Counted from the first letter of the stretch, positions 43,380-52,797 are shown. The stretch is DNA of 64,000 nucleotides from DATMNI01 sp035570275 (GCA_035570275.1 DATMNI010000285.1:30686-94685); one strand, 5' to 3'. Translations and numbers: made by a program. Notes: generated by a model from the letters alone, not told the origin.

Positions 43380-45731
43380 TCACGCCAGCGCAGCCAGCAT
43401 CCGAGCCGCCACTTCCTTGCCCCGCTCGCCGACCTCGCCCACCGGCCCCACACACGAGGGGCAGCCCGCGTCGCAACCGCAGCCGGCCAGCAGTTCGGCG
43501 GTCTGTTTGAGCAGCCGCGGCGCCAGGCGGAACAAAGGCGCACTCTGCCCGATGCCGCCGGGGTATGAATCGTAGAGATACAGGTTGGGCTCAAACACGG
43601 CCCCGCCCGTCTCCATCAAAGCACTGCCCGGAACCTGTTCGCTCAGAGCCACACCCAGGTCGCGCGGGTCGCACATCAACAGCAGCGCGGCCACGGTGCG
43701 CAACGCATTGCCCAGGCCGGTAATGCCGCTCTGCTTTTCGGTGGGTGTGAACTCGGCGAACCGCGCCAGAAAATCCGCCGGGAAGTGCAGCCAAAACGAG
43801 GTGGTGTGCATTTCCTGCTCCGGCATCGAGAGCTTGCCCGCCCCGACGTTCTCGTTGGTATAAAACTTGATCTTCTTGAAGCCCACGATCTGCCGGTTCA
43901 CGCGCACGTCGCCATGCACGCGCCGGGCGCCGGCCAGCGGCTCGCCTTCGAATTCCTGCAGCACTTTTACCTGGGTGTAGTCGATGGCGTCGGTGTAATA
44001 GTCGCAGTCCACGCTCTTCACGTAGGCCTTGCGCTCGTCGTAATCGAAGCGCTCCACGTGGAACAGGCGCGCCTCGTGCAGATAGATCGCCTTTTCGTGA
44101 AGCGTGGTGAGGGCGGTGGGAAACGAAACCTCGGCGATCACCTTCGCTTCGCCGGTAATATCCACCACCACAAAGTTATCGCTGGAGACCGAGCGCAAGC
44201 TGGTGGCGTCGGCAGGGTACGTATCCGAGGTCCAGTGCCAGGCGCCGCCGGAATGGTGCAGGAAGCCGGATTCCTCGAGGAACCGGCAGATCTCGCCCAG
44301 ATCGTGCTGCCCGAACTTCTCAGCATCTCGTAACGGCAGCTCGAAGGCCGCGCACTTCACATGGGCCAACAGGATCTCCAGGTTCTGAGGATTGATGTAG
44401 GCGTGCTCCGGCGAGCGGCCGAAGAAATAATCGGGATGCTCGACAATGTACTGGTCCACCGGCGCGCTCGATGCCACCAGCACCGCGGCCGACGTTCCCT
44501 GCCGCCGTCCCGCCCGCCCCGCGCGCTGCCAGCTCGATGCAATGGTGCCCGCGTACCCGGCCATCACCACCGCGTCCAGCGAACCGATGTCGATCCCCAG
44601 TTCCAGCGCGTTGGTCGCCACCACCGCGCGCGTGGCGCCGTCGCGTAGCGAGCGCTCGATTTCGCGGCGCTCTCGCGGCAGATAGCCCCCGCGGTAACCG
44701 CGCACGGTCTGGCTCGGAATCGGGCCGCGGTCGCAGGCGTCCTTGAGGTATTTCACCAGCACCTCCGTAGCCAGGCGGTTGTTGGCGAACACCAAAGTTT
44801 GCAGATTATTTTCGATAAACTTCAGCGCCATGCGCCGGGTTTCGGCGATGTAGCTGCGCCTGATGCCGAGCTGCCGGTTGACCACGGGCGGATTGTAGAA
44901 GATGAAAAACTTCTCGCCGCGCGGCGCCCCGTTGCGCTCCACCAGTGCGAACGGCTCGCCGGTCAGCGCCTCCGCCAGTTCGCGCGGATTGGCGATGGTG
45001 GCGGAACAGCAAATGAATTGCGGCCTGGCGCCGTAGAATTCGCAGATCCGCCGCATGCGCCGCAGCAGGTTGGCGAAGTGGCTGCCGTACACGCCGCGAT
45101 AGTAATGCAGTTCGTCGATTACGATGTACCGAAGATTCTCGAAATAGCGGGCCCAGCGCGTATGGTGCGGCAGAATCCCGCTGTGCAGCATATCGGGATT
45201 GGTGAGCACCACGTTGGCGCGCTGCCGGATGGCCTTGCGCGCGTCCTGGGGAGTATCGCCATCGTAGGTGAAGGCGCGAATCTCCGAACCCATCTGCTCC
45301 ACCGCGCCGTGAAATTCGTGGAGCTGGTCTTCGGCCAGAGCCTTGGTGGGAAACAGGTACATGGCGCGCGCGCCGGCATCGCTCAGCAGCAGATTCAGCA
45401 CCGGCAGGTTGTAGCAGAGCGTTTTGCCGCTGGCCGTGGGCGTGACGATCACCACGTTCTTGCCGGCCTGCACCTGCTCGAACGCCTCAGCCTGATGGGT
45501 GTACAGCCGCACAATGCCGCGATGGGCCAGGGCCGCGCGCAGCCGCGCATCCACGGCCGCTGGAATTTCCGCGAACGTCCCCTCCACGGCCGGCTGGTGG
45601 TGAATCGCGCGCACCGCCGAATCGGGTTGGCGATGGGCGTCGCGGAAATGCGACACCACCGCCTCCAGCGACTCTTTGGTGCGCACGGCCAGTTCCTGGG
45701 AGAGGTCGGGGAATCCAAGGGGCAGGTTCAT
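43380..45731 (-). CDS. MrfA/YprA-like DEAD/DEAH-box helicase with C-terminal Cys cluster
   Basis: 783 residues from ATG 45731. Motif I TPTASGKT is at 97-104, motif II is DELH, motif III SAT; the second RecA domain has LGIDIGSLDAVVMAGYAG and QRAGRAGRRQG. The C-terminal DUF1998-like domain ends in a four-Cys cluster (CGCDAGCPSC), as in MrfA, which repairs mitomycin-type DNA damage in Bacillus. So it is probably a 3'-5' DNA helicase with a metal-bound C-terminus. MrfB, the exonuclease partner, is not adjacent. The gene is divergent from the porin gene at 45803. Confidence 0.88.
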   Translation of the reverse strand: MNLPLGFPDLSQELAVRTKESLEAVVSHFRDAHRQPDSAVRAIHHQPAVEGTFAEIPAAVDARLRAALAHRGIVRLYTHQAEAFEQVQAGKNVVIVTPTASGKTLCYNLPVLNLLLSDAGARAMYLFPTKALAEDQLHEFHGAVEQMGSEIRAFTYDGDTPQDARKAIRQRANVVLTNPDMLHSGILPHHTRWARYFENLRYIVIDELHYYRGVYGSHFANLLRRMRRICEFYGARPQFICCSATIANPRELAEALTGEPFALVERNGAPRGEKFFIFYNPPVVNRQLGIRRSYIAETRRMALKFIENNLQTLVFANNRLATEVLVKYLKDACDRGPIPSQTVRGYRGGYLPRERREIERSLRDGATRAVVATNALELGIDIGSLDAVVMAGYAGTIASSWQRAGRAGRRQGTSAAVLVASSAPVDQYIVEHPDYFFGRSPEHAYINPQNLEILLAHVKCAAFELPLRDAEKFGQHDLGEICRFLEESGFLHHSGGAWHWTSDTYPADATSLRSVSSDNFVVVDITGEAKVIAEVSFPTALTTLHEKAIYLHEARLFHVERFDYDERKAYVKSVDCDYYTDAIDYTQVKVLQEFEGEPLAGARRVHGDVRVNRQIVGFKKIKFYTNENVGAGKLSMPEQEMHTTSFWLHFPADFLARFAEFTPTEKQSGITGLGNALRTVAALLLMCDPRDLGVALSEQVPGSALMETGGAVFEPNLYLYDSYPGGIGQSAPLFRLAPRLLKQTAELLAGCGCDAGCPSCVGPVGEVGERGKEVAARMLAALA

Positions 45732-45802
45732 AGCTTTCGCCTTTTCTTTGCTATGATACACCGCGCTGGGAACGTTCCGGCTGGCCGGTTACACTGGTTG
45801 AG

Positions 45803-46741
45803 GTGATTCATTGGAAACGGCTGGGTTTGGTCTTGTTCTTTTCCGTCTGCCTGCGGGCGCAAGGGATATTCCAGATCCATGGTTATATCCAGGGACGCTT
45901 CACCAACCAGGAAGGCACTCCAGACCGCCTGGAGATCCGCCGTGCGCGGGTAATCCTGTCCGGCGATCCGCTTTCGAAGCTGTCTTACACGTTTCAAATC
46001 GACGTAGTGAAGGGGCCGTTTCTTATGGACGCGGCTCTGACTTGGAAATTCTCGCCGTCCCTGCGTTTGACTGGCGGCCAATTTAAAATCCCATTCAGCT
46101 CGGAGAGCTTGATCTCGGACAACCTGAACATCCCTATTGCGCGCGCCCGCGCCGTCAATGGCCTTGTGCCTGGGCGGGATACCGGCGTTCAGGGCCGTGA
46201 CGTGGGTCTTCAACTCGCAGGCACGCTGCGCCGGCGCCAGGGTGCCTTGGTTGAATACGCCGCGGGGGTGTTCCGAGGCCAAACCCTGGTGGACGCACCC
46301 ACCGCGCATTACCCAGCCACCGCCGGCCGTCTGACGGTGCACCCGGTGCCGGAATTGACGATAGGCGGAGACTGGTACAGGAGCTTTTCGGCCCCCGCCA
46401 AATCGGAAAAGCGACGTAAGGAAGCGGAGGGAGGTTATGAGCGCGGACCGATCCACCTTCGCGCGGAGCAGATCTGGGCAAGCGACGGCACACTCGAGCG
46501 CCGGGGCGGGTACGCGCTGGCCGCCTGGCGGCTCTCGCCTCACTGGGAGCCGCTGGCCCGCACGGACTGGCTGACCACGAACATTCACAAGGCGAATACG
46601 ACCTCGGTCGCTTACGTCGCGGGTCTGAATTTCTACTGCGGAAAGCACGTGAAGGTGGGTGCGAATGCCGGTGCGCAGCATGACCAGGGACCAAAAGGTA
46701 TCAGCAGCGTCTTCCTGGCGCAGACTATGCTCAGCTTTTGA
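45803..46741 (+). CDS. Phosphate-selective-porin-like outer-membrane protein
   Basis: 312 residues with a signal peptide ending at LRAQ and a barrel start FQIHGYIQGRFTNQEGTPDRLEIRRAR. The segment KLSYTFQIDVVK and GGQFKIPFSSESL match the porin O/P family. The protein ends in a phenylalanine (MLSF), the sorting signal of outer-membrane barrels. The start is GTG 45803. It is shorter than Pseudomonas OprP. Substrate unknown. It stands alone. Confidence 0.75.
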   Translation: MIHWKRLGLVLFFSVCLRAQGIFQIHGYIQGRFTNQEGTPDRLEIRRARVILSGDPLSKLSYTFQIDVVKGPFLMDAALTWKFSPSLRLTGGQFKIPFSSESLISDNLNIPIARARAVNGLVPGRDTGVQGRDVGLQLAGTLRRRQGALVEYAAGVFRGQTLVDAPTAHYPATAGRLTVHPVPELTIGGDWYRSFSAPAKSEKRRKEAEGGYERGPIHLRAEQIWASDGTLERRGGYALAAWRLSPHWEPLARTDWLTTNIHKANTTSVAYVAGLNFYCGKHVKVGANAGAQHDQGPKGISSVFLAQTMLSF

Positions 46742-46798
46742 CGATACCAGTTGAAGCACGCCGGCGACCTTCCGCCGGCAACCTGCCCCACATCCCGC

Positions 46799-47155
46799 TC
46801 ACTCAAACCGCAAGTCTGCCCCGTCGCCCGCCAGCATCAGGAACGGCTCACCCCACTGCCCGGGCTCATCCAGGTCCCAAGCGTGGCCGTGGGACTCTGC
46901 CTTCAGCCTCAGCCCCCATTCGCCGCCGAAAACCAATTGGCAGCCTCCCTCGCCCGAGTCGTCGATCAGACATGCCATCGCCTTACAGGGCTGGCCGCCG
47001 GCATCCAATCCCGTAATGTCGCACCAAATCTCCTGGCCGTTGCGCTCGCGGAGAACACTCGCCACCGGTACCGGCGCAGTGCGGGGTTGGAAGACCAGGC
47101 CCGGCACCGGTTCGCAGTTGGGATTCTCTTCGATCTGGATGAATACCGCCGGCAT
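46799..47155 (-). CDS. Small hypothetical protein
   Basis: 118 residues: MPAVFIQIEENPNCEPVPGL, a WCDITGLDAGG segment, and a C-terminal GQWGEPFLMLAGDGADLRFE. Acidic, with several Cys; no membrane segment. I do not recognise a family. Codon use and a normal start support a real gene. It lies 28 bp downstream of the formamidase on the same strand and may share its transcript. Confidence 0.45.
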   Translation of the reverse strand: MPAVFIQIEENPNCEPVPGLVFQPRTAPVPVASVLRERNGQEIWCDITGLDAGGQPCKAMACLIDDSGEGGCQLVFGGEWGLRLKAESHGHAWDLDEPGQWGEPFLMLAGDGADLRFE

Positions 47156-47183
47156 CGACTTAACTGTGCACTCACCTATGGAC

Positions 47184-48206
47184 TCACCGGGCGCGAAAAA
47201 TCGCCTTCGGGATCATGCCGTGGACGCCCTTCTTGCCGTCCACCAATTGGGTGATGTGAAAGTCCGCCGCCACACTCGATAGCATGTAGGCATCGTCCTT
47301 ACTGAGGCCCTTCTCCTTGACCAGAAACTCAATCATCTCGCGAACCGCAATCTGCGTGGCCACCACCAGTTCTTCGTCCATCCCCATCACAATATAGTGG
47401 GTGGCGGTCTCGCCGCGCGGCCAGACCAGGTGCATGTCCTTGCGCACTACGAACTGGAACGTTCCCGTAAGCGCAGTCTCCATGGCGGTGATGTCCACTT
47501 CGCCATCGCCCTGGCCCGCGTGGCCATCGCCCACTTCGAACAGCGCGCCCGCTACGTGGACCGGAATGTATAGGGTAGTGCCGGCAACGAATTCCCGGTT
47601 GTCCAGGTTGCCGGCGTGGATCCACGGCGGCGCGCTGTTGTACCTTCCGGCGGCGGCCGGAGGCGAAACGCCCATGCTGCCGAAAAACGGCCGAAGTGGA
47701 ATCTCGATGCCGCTGCCGAAAACGCCCATCATCCTTTCCCGGTCGAGACGGATGAGCTTGTTGCGCGAATAGGGATAATCTTCCTGCAGGAAGCCTGCGG
47801 TGGGACGAAATGAATTCATGGCCCATGGCACCGCCAGCTCGATCTTTTGGATGCGCACTTCCAGCACATCGCCCGGCTGTGCGCCTTCGATGTAGACCGG
47901 CCCCGTCAGAATGTGCCCGCCCGGTCCGCGATCCTTCACCTCGTTGGCGATGGCGTCGAGTGCCGGAGGGATCTGGTCCTTCGGTACTCCCAGTTCTACC
48001 AGCCGGGGCACGCTTTGGGACACGGTTTCGATGCGGACCGTGTCGCCGGACTGCACTCGCAGCACCGGCTTGGCCTCCGACCAGTAGTACCCAACAGCCA
48101 CGGTCTGCGGCGTCGCTTTCAGTTCGTGGCTGGCGGCCCGGCCCGCGACGGCCATCAGGGCCATGACACCGATTTTCACTGCATTTCCCATAACACTCGC
48201 GCGCAT
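47184..48206 (-). CDS. Acetamidase/formamidase family protein, exported
   Basis: 340 residues with a signal peptide (ATG 48206; ATG 48191 is the alternative). Family marks are SGDTVRIET, GGHILTGPVYIEGAQPGDVLEV, VGDGHAGQGDGEVDITAMET and YIVMGMDEELVVATQIAVREM. Enzymes of this family hydrolyse formamide or acetamide to ammonia and the acid; a secreted form is common in acidobacteria, and its substrate is not clear. The upstream 440 bp hold two kinds of palindromic repeats rather than genes. Confidence 0.85.
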   Translation of the reverse strand: MRASVMGNAVKIGVMALMAVAGRAASHELKATPQTVAVGYYWSEAKPVLRVQSGDTVRIETVSQSVPRLVELGVPKDQIPPALDAIANEVKDRGPGGHILTGPVYIEGAQPGDVLEVRIQKIELAVPWAMNSFRPTAGFLQEDYPYSRNKLIRLDRERMMGVFGSGIEIPLRPFFGSMGVSPPAAAGRYNSAPPWIHAGNLDNREFVAGTTLYIPVHVAGALFEVGDGHAGQGDGEVDITAMETALTGTFQFVVRKDMHLVWPRGETATHYIVMGMDEELVVATQIAVREMIEFLVKEKGLSKDDAYMLSSVAADFHITQLVDGKKGVHGMIPKAIFRAR

Positions 48207-48229
48207 CAATCGCAGCCTCTCGGCAAACT

Positions 48230-48253
48230 GTAGCACAGGCACTCCTGCCCGTG
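48230..48253 (-). repeat. REP-like palindrome (family P1, copy 2)
   Basis: Read on the minus strand: CGGGCAGGAGTGCCTGTG then CTAC, close to the copy at 21778. Lies 24 bp upstream of the formamidase start. Confidence 0.55.
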
Positions 48254-48288
48254 TGTCTGGAGTTTCTACATTCTGGTCGGGCCAAAGT

Positions 48289-48320
48289 GGGACGACGATC
48301 GGGTTGTGTCGTCTGTCACC
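48289..48320 (-). repeat. Palindromic repeat (family P2, copy 2)
   Basis: Minus strand TGACAGACGACACA then CCCGATCGTCGTCC, nearly identical to the copy at 43345. Confidence 0.55.
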
Positions 48321-48425
48321 CAGACCGCGCTTGACCGCGCACGCGTGGAGTTGGTTGAAGCGGCGAACCGCCTCCCCATCCAGGCCCGCGTTCACAACTA
48401 CACCGGCGAGTGTCTGGCGAGGCAT

Positions 48426-48460
48426 GACAGACTACACAAGACGATGGTCTGTCACACCTT
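48426..48460 (+). repeat. Palindromic repeat (family P2, copy 3)
   Basis: GACAGAC and GTCTGTC around 14 bases; TGACAGACTACACA and GACGATGGTCTGTC match the copy at 43345 at most positions. Confidence 0.6.
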
Positions 48461-48482
48461 CTCCCAGAAATGTCCGAACTCC

Positions 48483-48505
48483 AGGCACAGGCGTTCCTGC
48501 CTGTG
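48483..48505 (-). repeat. REP-like palindrome (family P1, copy 3)
   Basis: Minus strand CACAGGCAGGAACGCCTGTG, close to the copies at 21778 and 48230. The gap 48207-48644 is otherwise without a gene. Confidence 0.55.
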
Positions 48506-48644
48506 TTTCCTTATTGGAGTCCGAAACCGGGAATAAAATTTGCCACTAACCGCACCAGGGCTTAGACTACCTAGATACCGCTCCGTCGCGCATGAACCCC
48601 GTCGTTTGATCGGAACCGAACTTTGCCGAAGGCGATGAGGGAAC

Positions 48645-51305
48645 ATGGGCGAAACAGTTGACGAACTCGACCGAAGCCACGTGCTGACATTAGAAGAGAT
48701 TGCCAATCTGGCGCTGGAGGGCGGCAAACCGGCCGAAACCCTCATGAACGTGGTGGCGCTGATCGCCCGGCGTTTTCGCACCGATGTCTGCTCAGCCTAC
48801 CTGCTGGAGCCGGATCGGGCCAACCTGGTGCTGGCAGCCACCCTGGGGCTTCGTCCGACGGCCATCGGCACGCTGCGCATGGCGCTGCACGAGGGTCTGG
48901 CCGGCATGGTCGCCGAACAGGTGCGGCCGGTCGCCGTGGAACAGGTGAAGAATCACCCGCGCTTCAAGTACTTCACCGAGGCCGGCGAAGACGCGTATCA
49001 ATCCTTCCTCGGCGTTCCCCTGCTGGACCGGGGCGTACTGCAAGGCGTGCTGGTGGTGCAGACGATAGACGCGCGCGTGTTTCACGAAGACGAAGTGCGT
49101 ATGCTTGCCGAGGCCGCGGCCCAGGTGGCGCCGGTGGTCAGCGAGGCCCGCACGCTGGACCGCTTCATCGCACCGTCTCAAGAGCGGCTCTGGTTGCTGG
49201 CCCGTAACTTGTGGTGGAGTTGGGACCAGGATTCCACCAGTCTTTTTCGCGACCTCGATCCGTTGCGCTGGCGCGAGATCAATCACAACCCCATCTCGCT
49301 GCTCGGAGAGATTCCTCTGGCTGGGATTGAGCGCCGCGCCAACCAACTGGTGTTGCACAGCCGCATCAACTACGCCTACCGCCGTCAGCGCGAATATCTG
49401 GAGGCCGACCGCACCTGGGGCGCCACCCATGCCGGCGTGCTGCGGCCGCGGCCGGTGGCTTACTTCTCAGCCGAGTTCGGATTGCATGAATCGGTTCCCA
49501 TTTACTCGGGCGGCCTGGGTGTGCTGGCCGGCGACCATATCAAGAGCGCGTCCGACCTGGATATTCCGCTGGTCGGTATCGGACTGTTTTACGGCCAGGG
49601 TTATTTCCGCCAGCGGCTCGACCGCGGCGGCTGGCAGCAGGAAGAGTATCTGCAGACGGACACCAGCCAGTTGCCCATGGAACCGGCGATCGGCAAGAGC
49701 GGCCAGCCCGTAATCGTGAAAATCGACACGCGCAGCGGCTACTTGCGGGCCAAGGTCTGGCGCATGAAAGTGGGACGCTGCGACCTGTTCCTGCTGGATT
49801 CGAACGTAGAGGGCAACGATCCGGAAGACCGCAAGCTGACTTCGCGCCTTTACGGCGGCGATGGCCGCGTCCGCATCCGCCAGGAGTTGCTGCTGGGCGT
49901 GGGCGGCTTCCGCGCGTTGAAGGAAATGGGCATCACCCCCGGCGTTCTTCACCTGAACGAAGGCCACAGCGGCTTTGCGGTGCTGGAAGCCATTCGCAGC
50001 CGCATGCAGGACGAAGGCGTCAGCTTCGGCGAAGCCGTGCCCCGCGTCAGCCGCGAGGTGGTGTTCACTACCCACACCCCCGTGCCCGCCGGCCATGACC
50101 GGTTCCACCCGGACCTCATCGAGGAACATCTTGGCCCTTTGCGCGAGAAACTGGGGCTTCCCCACGATGCGCTCATGGGGCTGGGGCGCGAGAACCCTGG
50201 CAACAACGGCGAGCACTTCTGCATGACTGTGCTGGGCCTGCGGATGGCGCGGCGCACCAACGCCGTTTCCGCCCTGCACGGCGAAGTCTCGCGCGCCATG
50301 TGGAAGGGCCTCTATCCCGGCCGGCCGGAGGACGCCACTCCCATCGGCCACATCACTAACGGCGTGCACGTCCCCACCTGGCTGGCGCCGCAGATGGTTC
50401 GGCTTTACGACCGCCACTTAGGAACCGGCTGGCCGGAGCGCAGCGGCGAGGCCACCACCTGGGAAGGCATTGAAAACGTCAACGATGGTGAACTCTGGGA
50501 GACGCATCTCAGTCTGAAATCGCGGCTGCTGCAGTTTGTGCGCCACCGTGCCGCCGAGCAGGCCGGGCGCCGCGGCGAATCCCCGGAGACGCTGCAGAAG
50601 CTGAGCCGCGTGCTCAGCCCGGACGCCCTCACCATCGGGTTTGCGCGCCGCTTCGCCACCTACAAGCGCGCCAATCTGATCCTGGCGGATATCGAAAAGC
50701 TGGCCTCCATGGTGAACGACCCCAAGCGGCCCGTCCAGTTCGTTTTCGCCGGCAAGGCCCACCCGCACGATGAACCCGGAAAGCGCGTGCTCCAGGAGAT
50801 TGCCCAGTTGATGCGCAACGGCCAGTTCACCGACAAATTTGTGTTTGTGGAGGACTACGACATTAATGTGGGCCGCCATTTCGTCCAGGGCGTGGACGTC
50901 TGGTTGAACAACCCGCGGCGCCCGCTGGAAGCTTCCGGCACCAGCGGTCAGAAGGTAGTGCTCAACGGCGGCTTGAACCTCTCGGTTCTGGATGGCTGGT
51001 GGGCGGAGGCCTATGACGGGCTGAACGGCTTTGCCATAGGCATTGGCCGGACCCACTCCAACATGGACGTTCACGATTCCCGCGATGGCGAGGACCTTTA
51101 CCGCGTGTTGCGCGAAGAAGTGATCCCGCTGTTCTACCAGCGCGACCGCGACGGCCTGCCGCGCGGCTGGATCAGGCGCATGAAGCGCACCATCCGCACC
51201 CTGGGCTGGCGGTTCAACGCGAACCGAATGGTTATGGACTACACGCTGAAGTGTTACGTCCCGGCCGCGGGCGGCACCTCGAGCGATATGAGCCAGACGA
51301 TTTAA
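48645..51305 (+). CDS. Alpha-glucan phosphorylase with N-terminal GAF domain
   Basis: 886 residues. Residues about 15-170 are a GAF domain (MNVVALIARRFRTDVCSAYLLE, FLGVPLLDRGVLQGVLVVQ) like the one in PtsP. Residues about 175-870 are a GT35 phosphorylase of the short GlgP/MalP type: LWWSWDQDSTSLFRDLDP, AYFSAEFGLHESVPIYSGGLGVLAGDH, FTTHTPVPAGHDRF, ITNGVHVPTWLAP, GFARRFATYKRANLI, and EASGTSGQKVVLNGGLNLS near the pyridoxal-phosphate site. It would split alpha-1,4-glucan into glucose-1-phosphate. The fusion suggests direct control of glycogen or maltodextrin breakdown by a small ligand bound to GAF. Start ATG 48645. No other glg genes are near. Confidence 0.92.
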   Translation: MGETVDELDRSHVLTLEEIANLALEGGKPAETLMNVVALIARRFRTDVCSAYLLEPDRANLVLAATLGLRPTAIGTLRMALHEGLAGMVAEQVRPVAVEQVKNHPRFKYFTEAGEDAYQSFLGVPLLDRGVLQGVLVVQTIDARVFHEDEVRMLAEAAAQVAPVVSEARTLDRFIAPSQERLWLLARNLWWSWDQDSTSLFRDLDPLRWREINHNPISLLGEIPLAGIERRANQLVLHSRINYAYRRQREYLEADRTWGATHAGVLRPRPVAYFSAEFGLHESVPIYSGGLGVLAGDHIKSASDLDIPLVGIGLFYGQGYFRQRLDRGGWQQEEYLQTDTSQLPMEPAIGKSGQPVIVKIDTRSGYLRAKVWRMKVGRCDLFLLDSNVEGNDPEDRKLTSRLYGGDGRVRIRQELLLGVGGFRALKEMGITPGVLHLNEGHSGFAVLEAIRSRMQDEGVSFGEAVPRVSREVVFTTHTPVPAGHDRFHPDLIEEHLGPLREKLGLPHDALMGLGRENPGNNGEHFCMTVLGLRMARRTNAVSALHGEVSRAMWKGLYPGRPEDATPIGHITNGVHVPTWLAPQMVRLYDRHLGTGWPERSGEATTWEGIENVNDGELWETHLSLKSRLLQFVRHRAAEQAGRRGESPETLQKLSRVLSPDALTIGFARRFATYKRANLILADIEKLASMVNDPKRPVQFVFAGKAHPHDEPGKRVLQEIAQLMRNGQFTDKFVFVEDYDINVGRHFVQGVDVWLNNPRRPLEASGTSGQKVVLNGGLNLSVLDGWWAEAYDGLNGFAIGIGRTHSNMDVHDSRDGEDLYRVLREEVIPLFYQRDRDGLPRGWIRRMKRTIRTLGWRFNANRMVMDYTLKCYVPAAGGTSSDMSQTI

Positions 51306-51307
51306 GG

Positions 51308-51405
51308 AAGAAGCTTTCAGCGATCAGCGATCAGCTAGACCAGTCACCAACGGAGCGTGCGCCTCGGTTCAAGCTGACCGCTGAAAGCCGATCGCTGAAC
51401 GCCAT
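51308..51405. repeat. Inverted tandem-unit element (element D)
   Basis: The left arm is TTTCAGCGATCAGCGATCAG units, the centre is GC-rich (GGAGCGTGCGCCTCGG), and the right arm AAGCTGACCGCTGAAAG and CGATCGCTGAACG units are its reverse complement type. Directly follows the phosphorylase stop. The rest of the gap to 51716 shows no gene. Confidence 0.7.
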
Positions 51406-51716
51406 TTACACCTTCGGCAAAGAGTTGACACACCCGGCCAATTTTGCATACAGGCGTTCCACGAGTTTTCCATTCCCGACCCAGCTAAGTGCTTGAAAGA
51501 ATATCGACAGCGCTTTGGCCCGTGAATTGCTCTTTGGAACGCGTGACTAAAATAATCCAGGCCCACGGAGAGACGGTTGACCCCGCGTTCAACTCCTGCC
51601 CAACGAGTCACCTCGCTGAAACCCTCTAGCTGTCCACACATTCCTCACAGTCGTCTCTTCCTGGGCCTGTCATCAACCGATGGCAGGTTCAGGCCAATCT
51701 CGATTACGATAGTGGA

Positions 51717-52019
51717 ATGGCCCAAGTCATGTTCGACGTGGAATGCCCCTGTTGCAACGCGGTCCTCAAGATTGACCCTGAGACCCGAGCCGTGATTGCG
51801 CACACCGTTCCGGTAAAGCCGCCCCCATTTGAGGATCTGGCGGCAGAGGTCGCCAAGCTCAAAGGCGAAGGGGCGCGGCGCGAACAGATCTTTCAGAAAA
51901 ACTTCGAAGCCGAAAAGACTCATGGCAAAGTCTTGGAAAAGAAGTTCGACGAGCTCTTCAAGCGCGCCAAAGAGAACCCCGATCTCACGCCGCCCAAGCG
52001 TGACATCGACCTGGATTAG
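51717..52019 (+). CDS. Small conserved protein with CPCC motif
   Basis: 100 residues. The N-terminus MFDVECPCCNAVLKIDPETR looks like half of a zinc ribbon. The middle and C-terminus form a charged coiled coil (FEDLAAEVAKLKGEG, EAEKTHGKVLEKKFDELFKRAKE), then NPDLTPPKRDIDLD. No function is known to me. The start is ATG 51717. Probably real given its compositional pattern. Confidence 0.6.
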   Translation: MAQVMFDVECPCCNAVLKIDPETRAVIAHTVPVKPPPFEDLAAEVAKLKGEGARREQIFQKNFEAEKTHGKVLEKKFDELFKRAKENPDLTPPKRDIDLD

Positions 52020-52100
52020 GCATTTCCCTTGGCGATTCGTCACCACGGCTTCCGGCACGGCGTCATTTCGCGGGGAGTCATCGGGCCCCTGCCTCGCGCG

Positions 52101-52700
52101 CTACGCCGATTCGGCCAACGCAATCCACGCTGCCAGTGACGCCAGTTTTTCGTCCTGACGCCAGGGCGGCCCCAGCGACCGGCCGAGTGTGTCGATCCGT
52201 TCCTGCAAGGGCCGCAATTCGAGGTGCCAGACCCCGGCGGCCCGGTCCCAAACCTCGCGCTCTTTGACTCGCTTCACGGGCAGCGAGCAACGCTCGCTGG
52301 CGCGCGCCAGCACTTCGCGGAAGAACTCGCCTTCCGCCGTGTGGATGAGCGGGTGGGATCGAAGGATGGCTGCCAGCTCCGGCAGGGGACGGCCCGATCC
52401 GAAAAGAATGCCGCTCCCAACCAGCCGATGCGTTTCCGAAAGCCGGGCCACCAGGGCGTTGATGGCGCCGGCGGCCAGCCACGCCGAACTCTCCTGGCAG
52501 CGGCCAATCAGCGCTTCCGCATTCCGGACGTCGAGCGAGGCAGCGGCATGATAGGGCTGCTTCGAGCCTGGAATCGCGGCGTCCGCAATATCGATTCGGC
52601 GCCGGTCCAGCATGATCGGGCTGCCGGGCGAGCCAGTGACCGCCACCGCCACGGCCCACCCGGAGTGAGCGCGAAAGCCCAGTGCCGCAGCGTTACTCAT
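52101..52700 (-). CDS. Conserved hypothetical protein (HSGWA motif)
   Basis: 199 residues from ATG 52700, which overlaps the stop of the VOC remnant upstream (ATGAGTAA), supporting this start. It begins ALGFRAHSGWAVAVAVTG, followed by LDRRRIDIADAAIPGSKQPYHAAA, and has a helical C-terminal half with HTAEGEFFREVLARASE. I recall similar uncharacterised proteins in acidobacteria and planctomycetes but no function. Soluble, no signal peptide. Confidence 0.65.
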   Translation of the reverse strand: MSNAAALGFRAHSGWAVAVAVTGSPGSPIMLDRRRIDIADAAIPGSKQPYHAAASLDVRNAEALIGRCQESSAWLAAGAINALVARLSETHRLVGSGILFGSGRPLPELAAILRSHPLIHTAEGEFFREVLARASERCSLPVKRVKEREVWDRAAGVWHLELRPLQERIDTLGRSLGPPWRQDEKLASLAAWIALAESA

Positions 52701-52770
52701 AGCAGATTTCGACTTCATAGCCATCGGGGCCGGCAACGTAAGCGTACGTCTGCAAACCCATGGCCGGCGT
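52693..52770 (-). pseudogene. 3' remnant of a glyoxalase/VOC-family gene
   Basis: The last 25 codons read TPAMGLQTYAYVAGPDGYEV then EICYE and a stop. GPDGYEVEICY is the usual C-terminus of VOC/glyoxalase proteins, with a metal-binding Glu. Upstream of about 52775 the family pattern stops, close to the 3' end of the sugar-binding gene. The gene was lost except for this piece, which still overlaps the next start. Confidence 0.6.
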
Positions 52771-52797
52771 AGATTCGATTGCCCGATGCGGGCAGCC

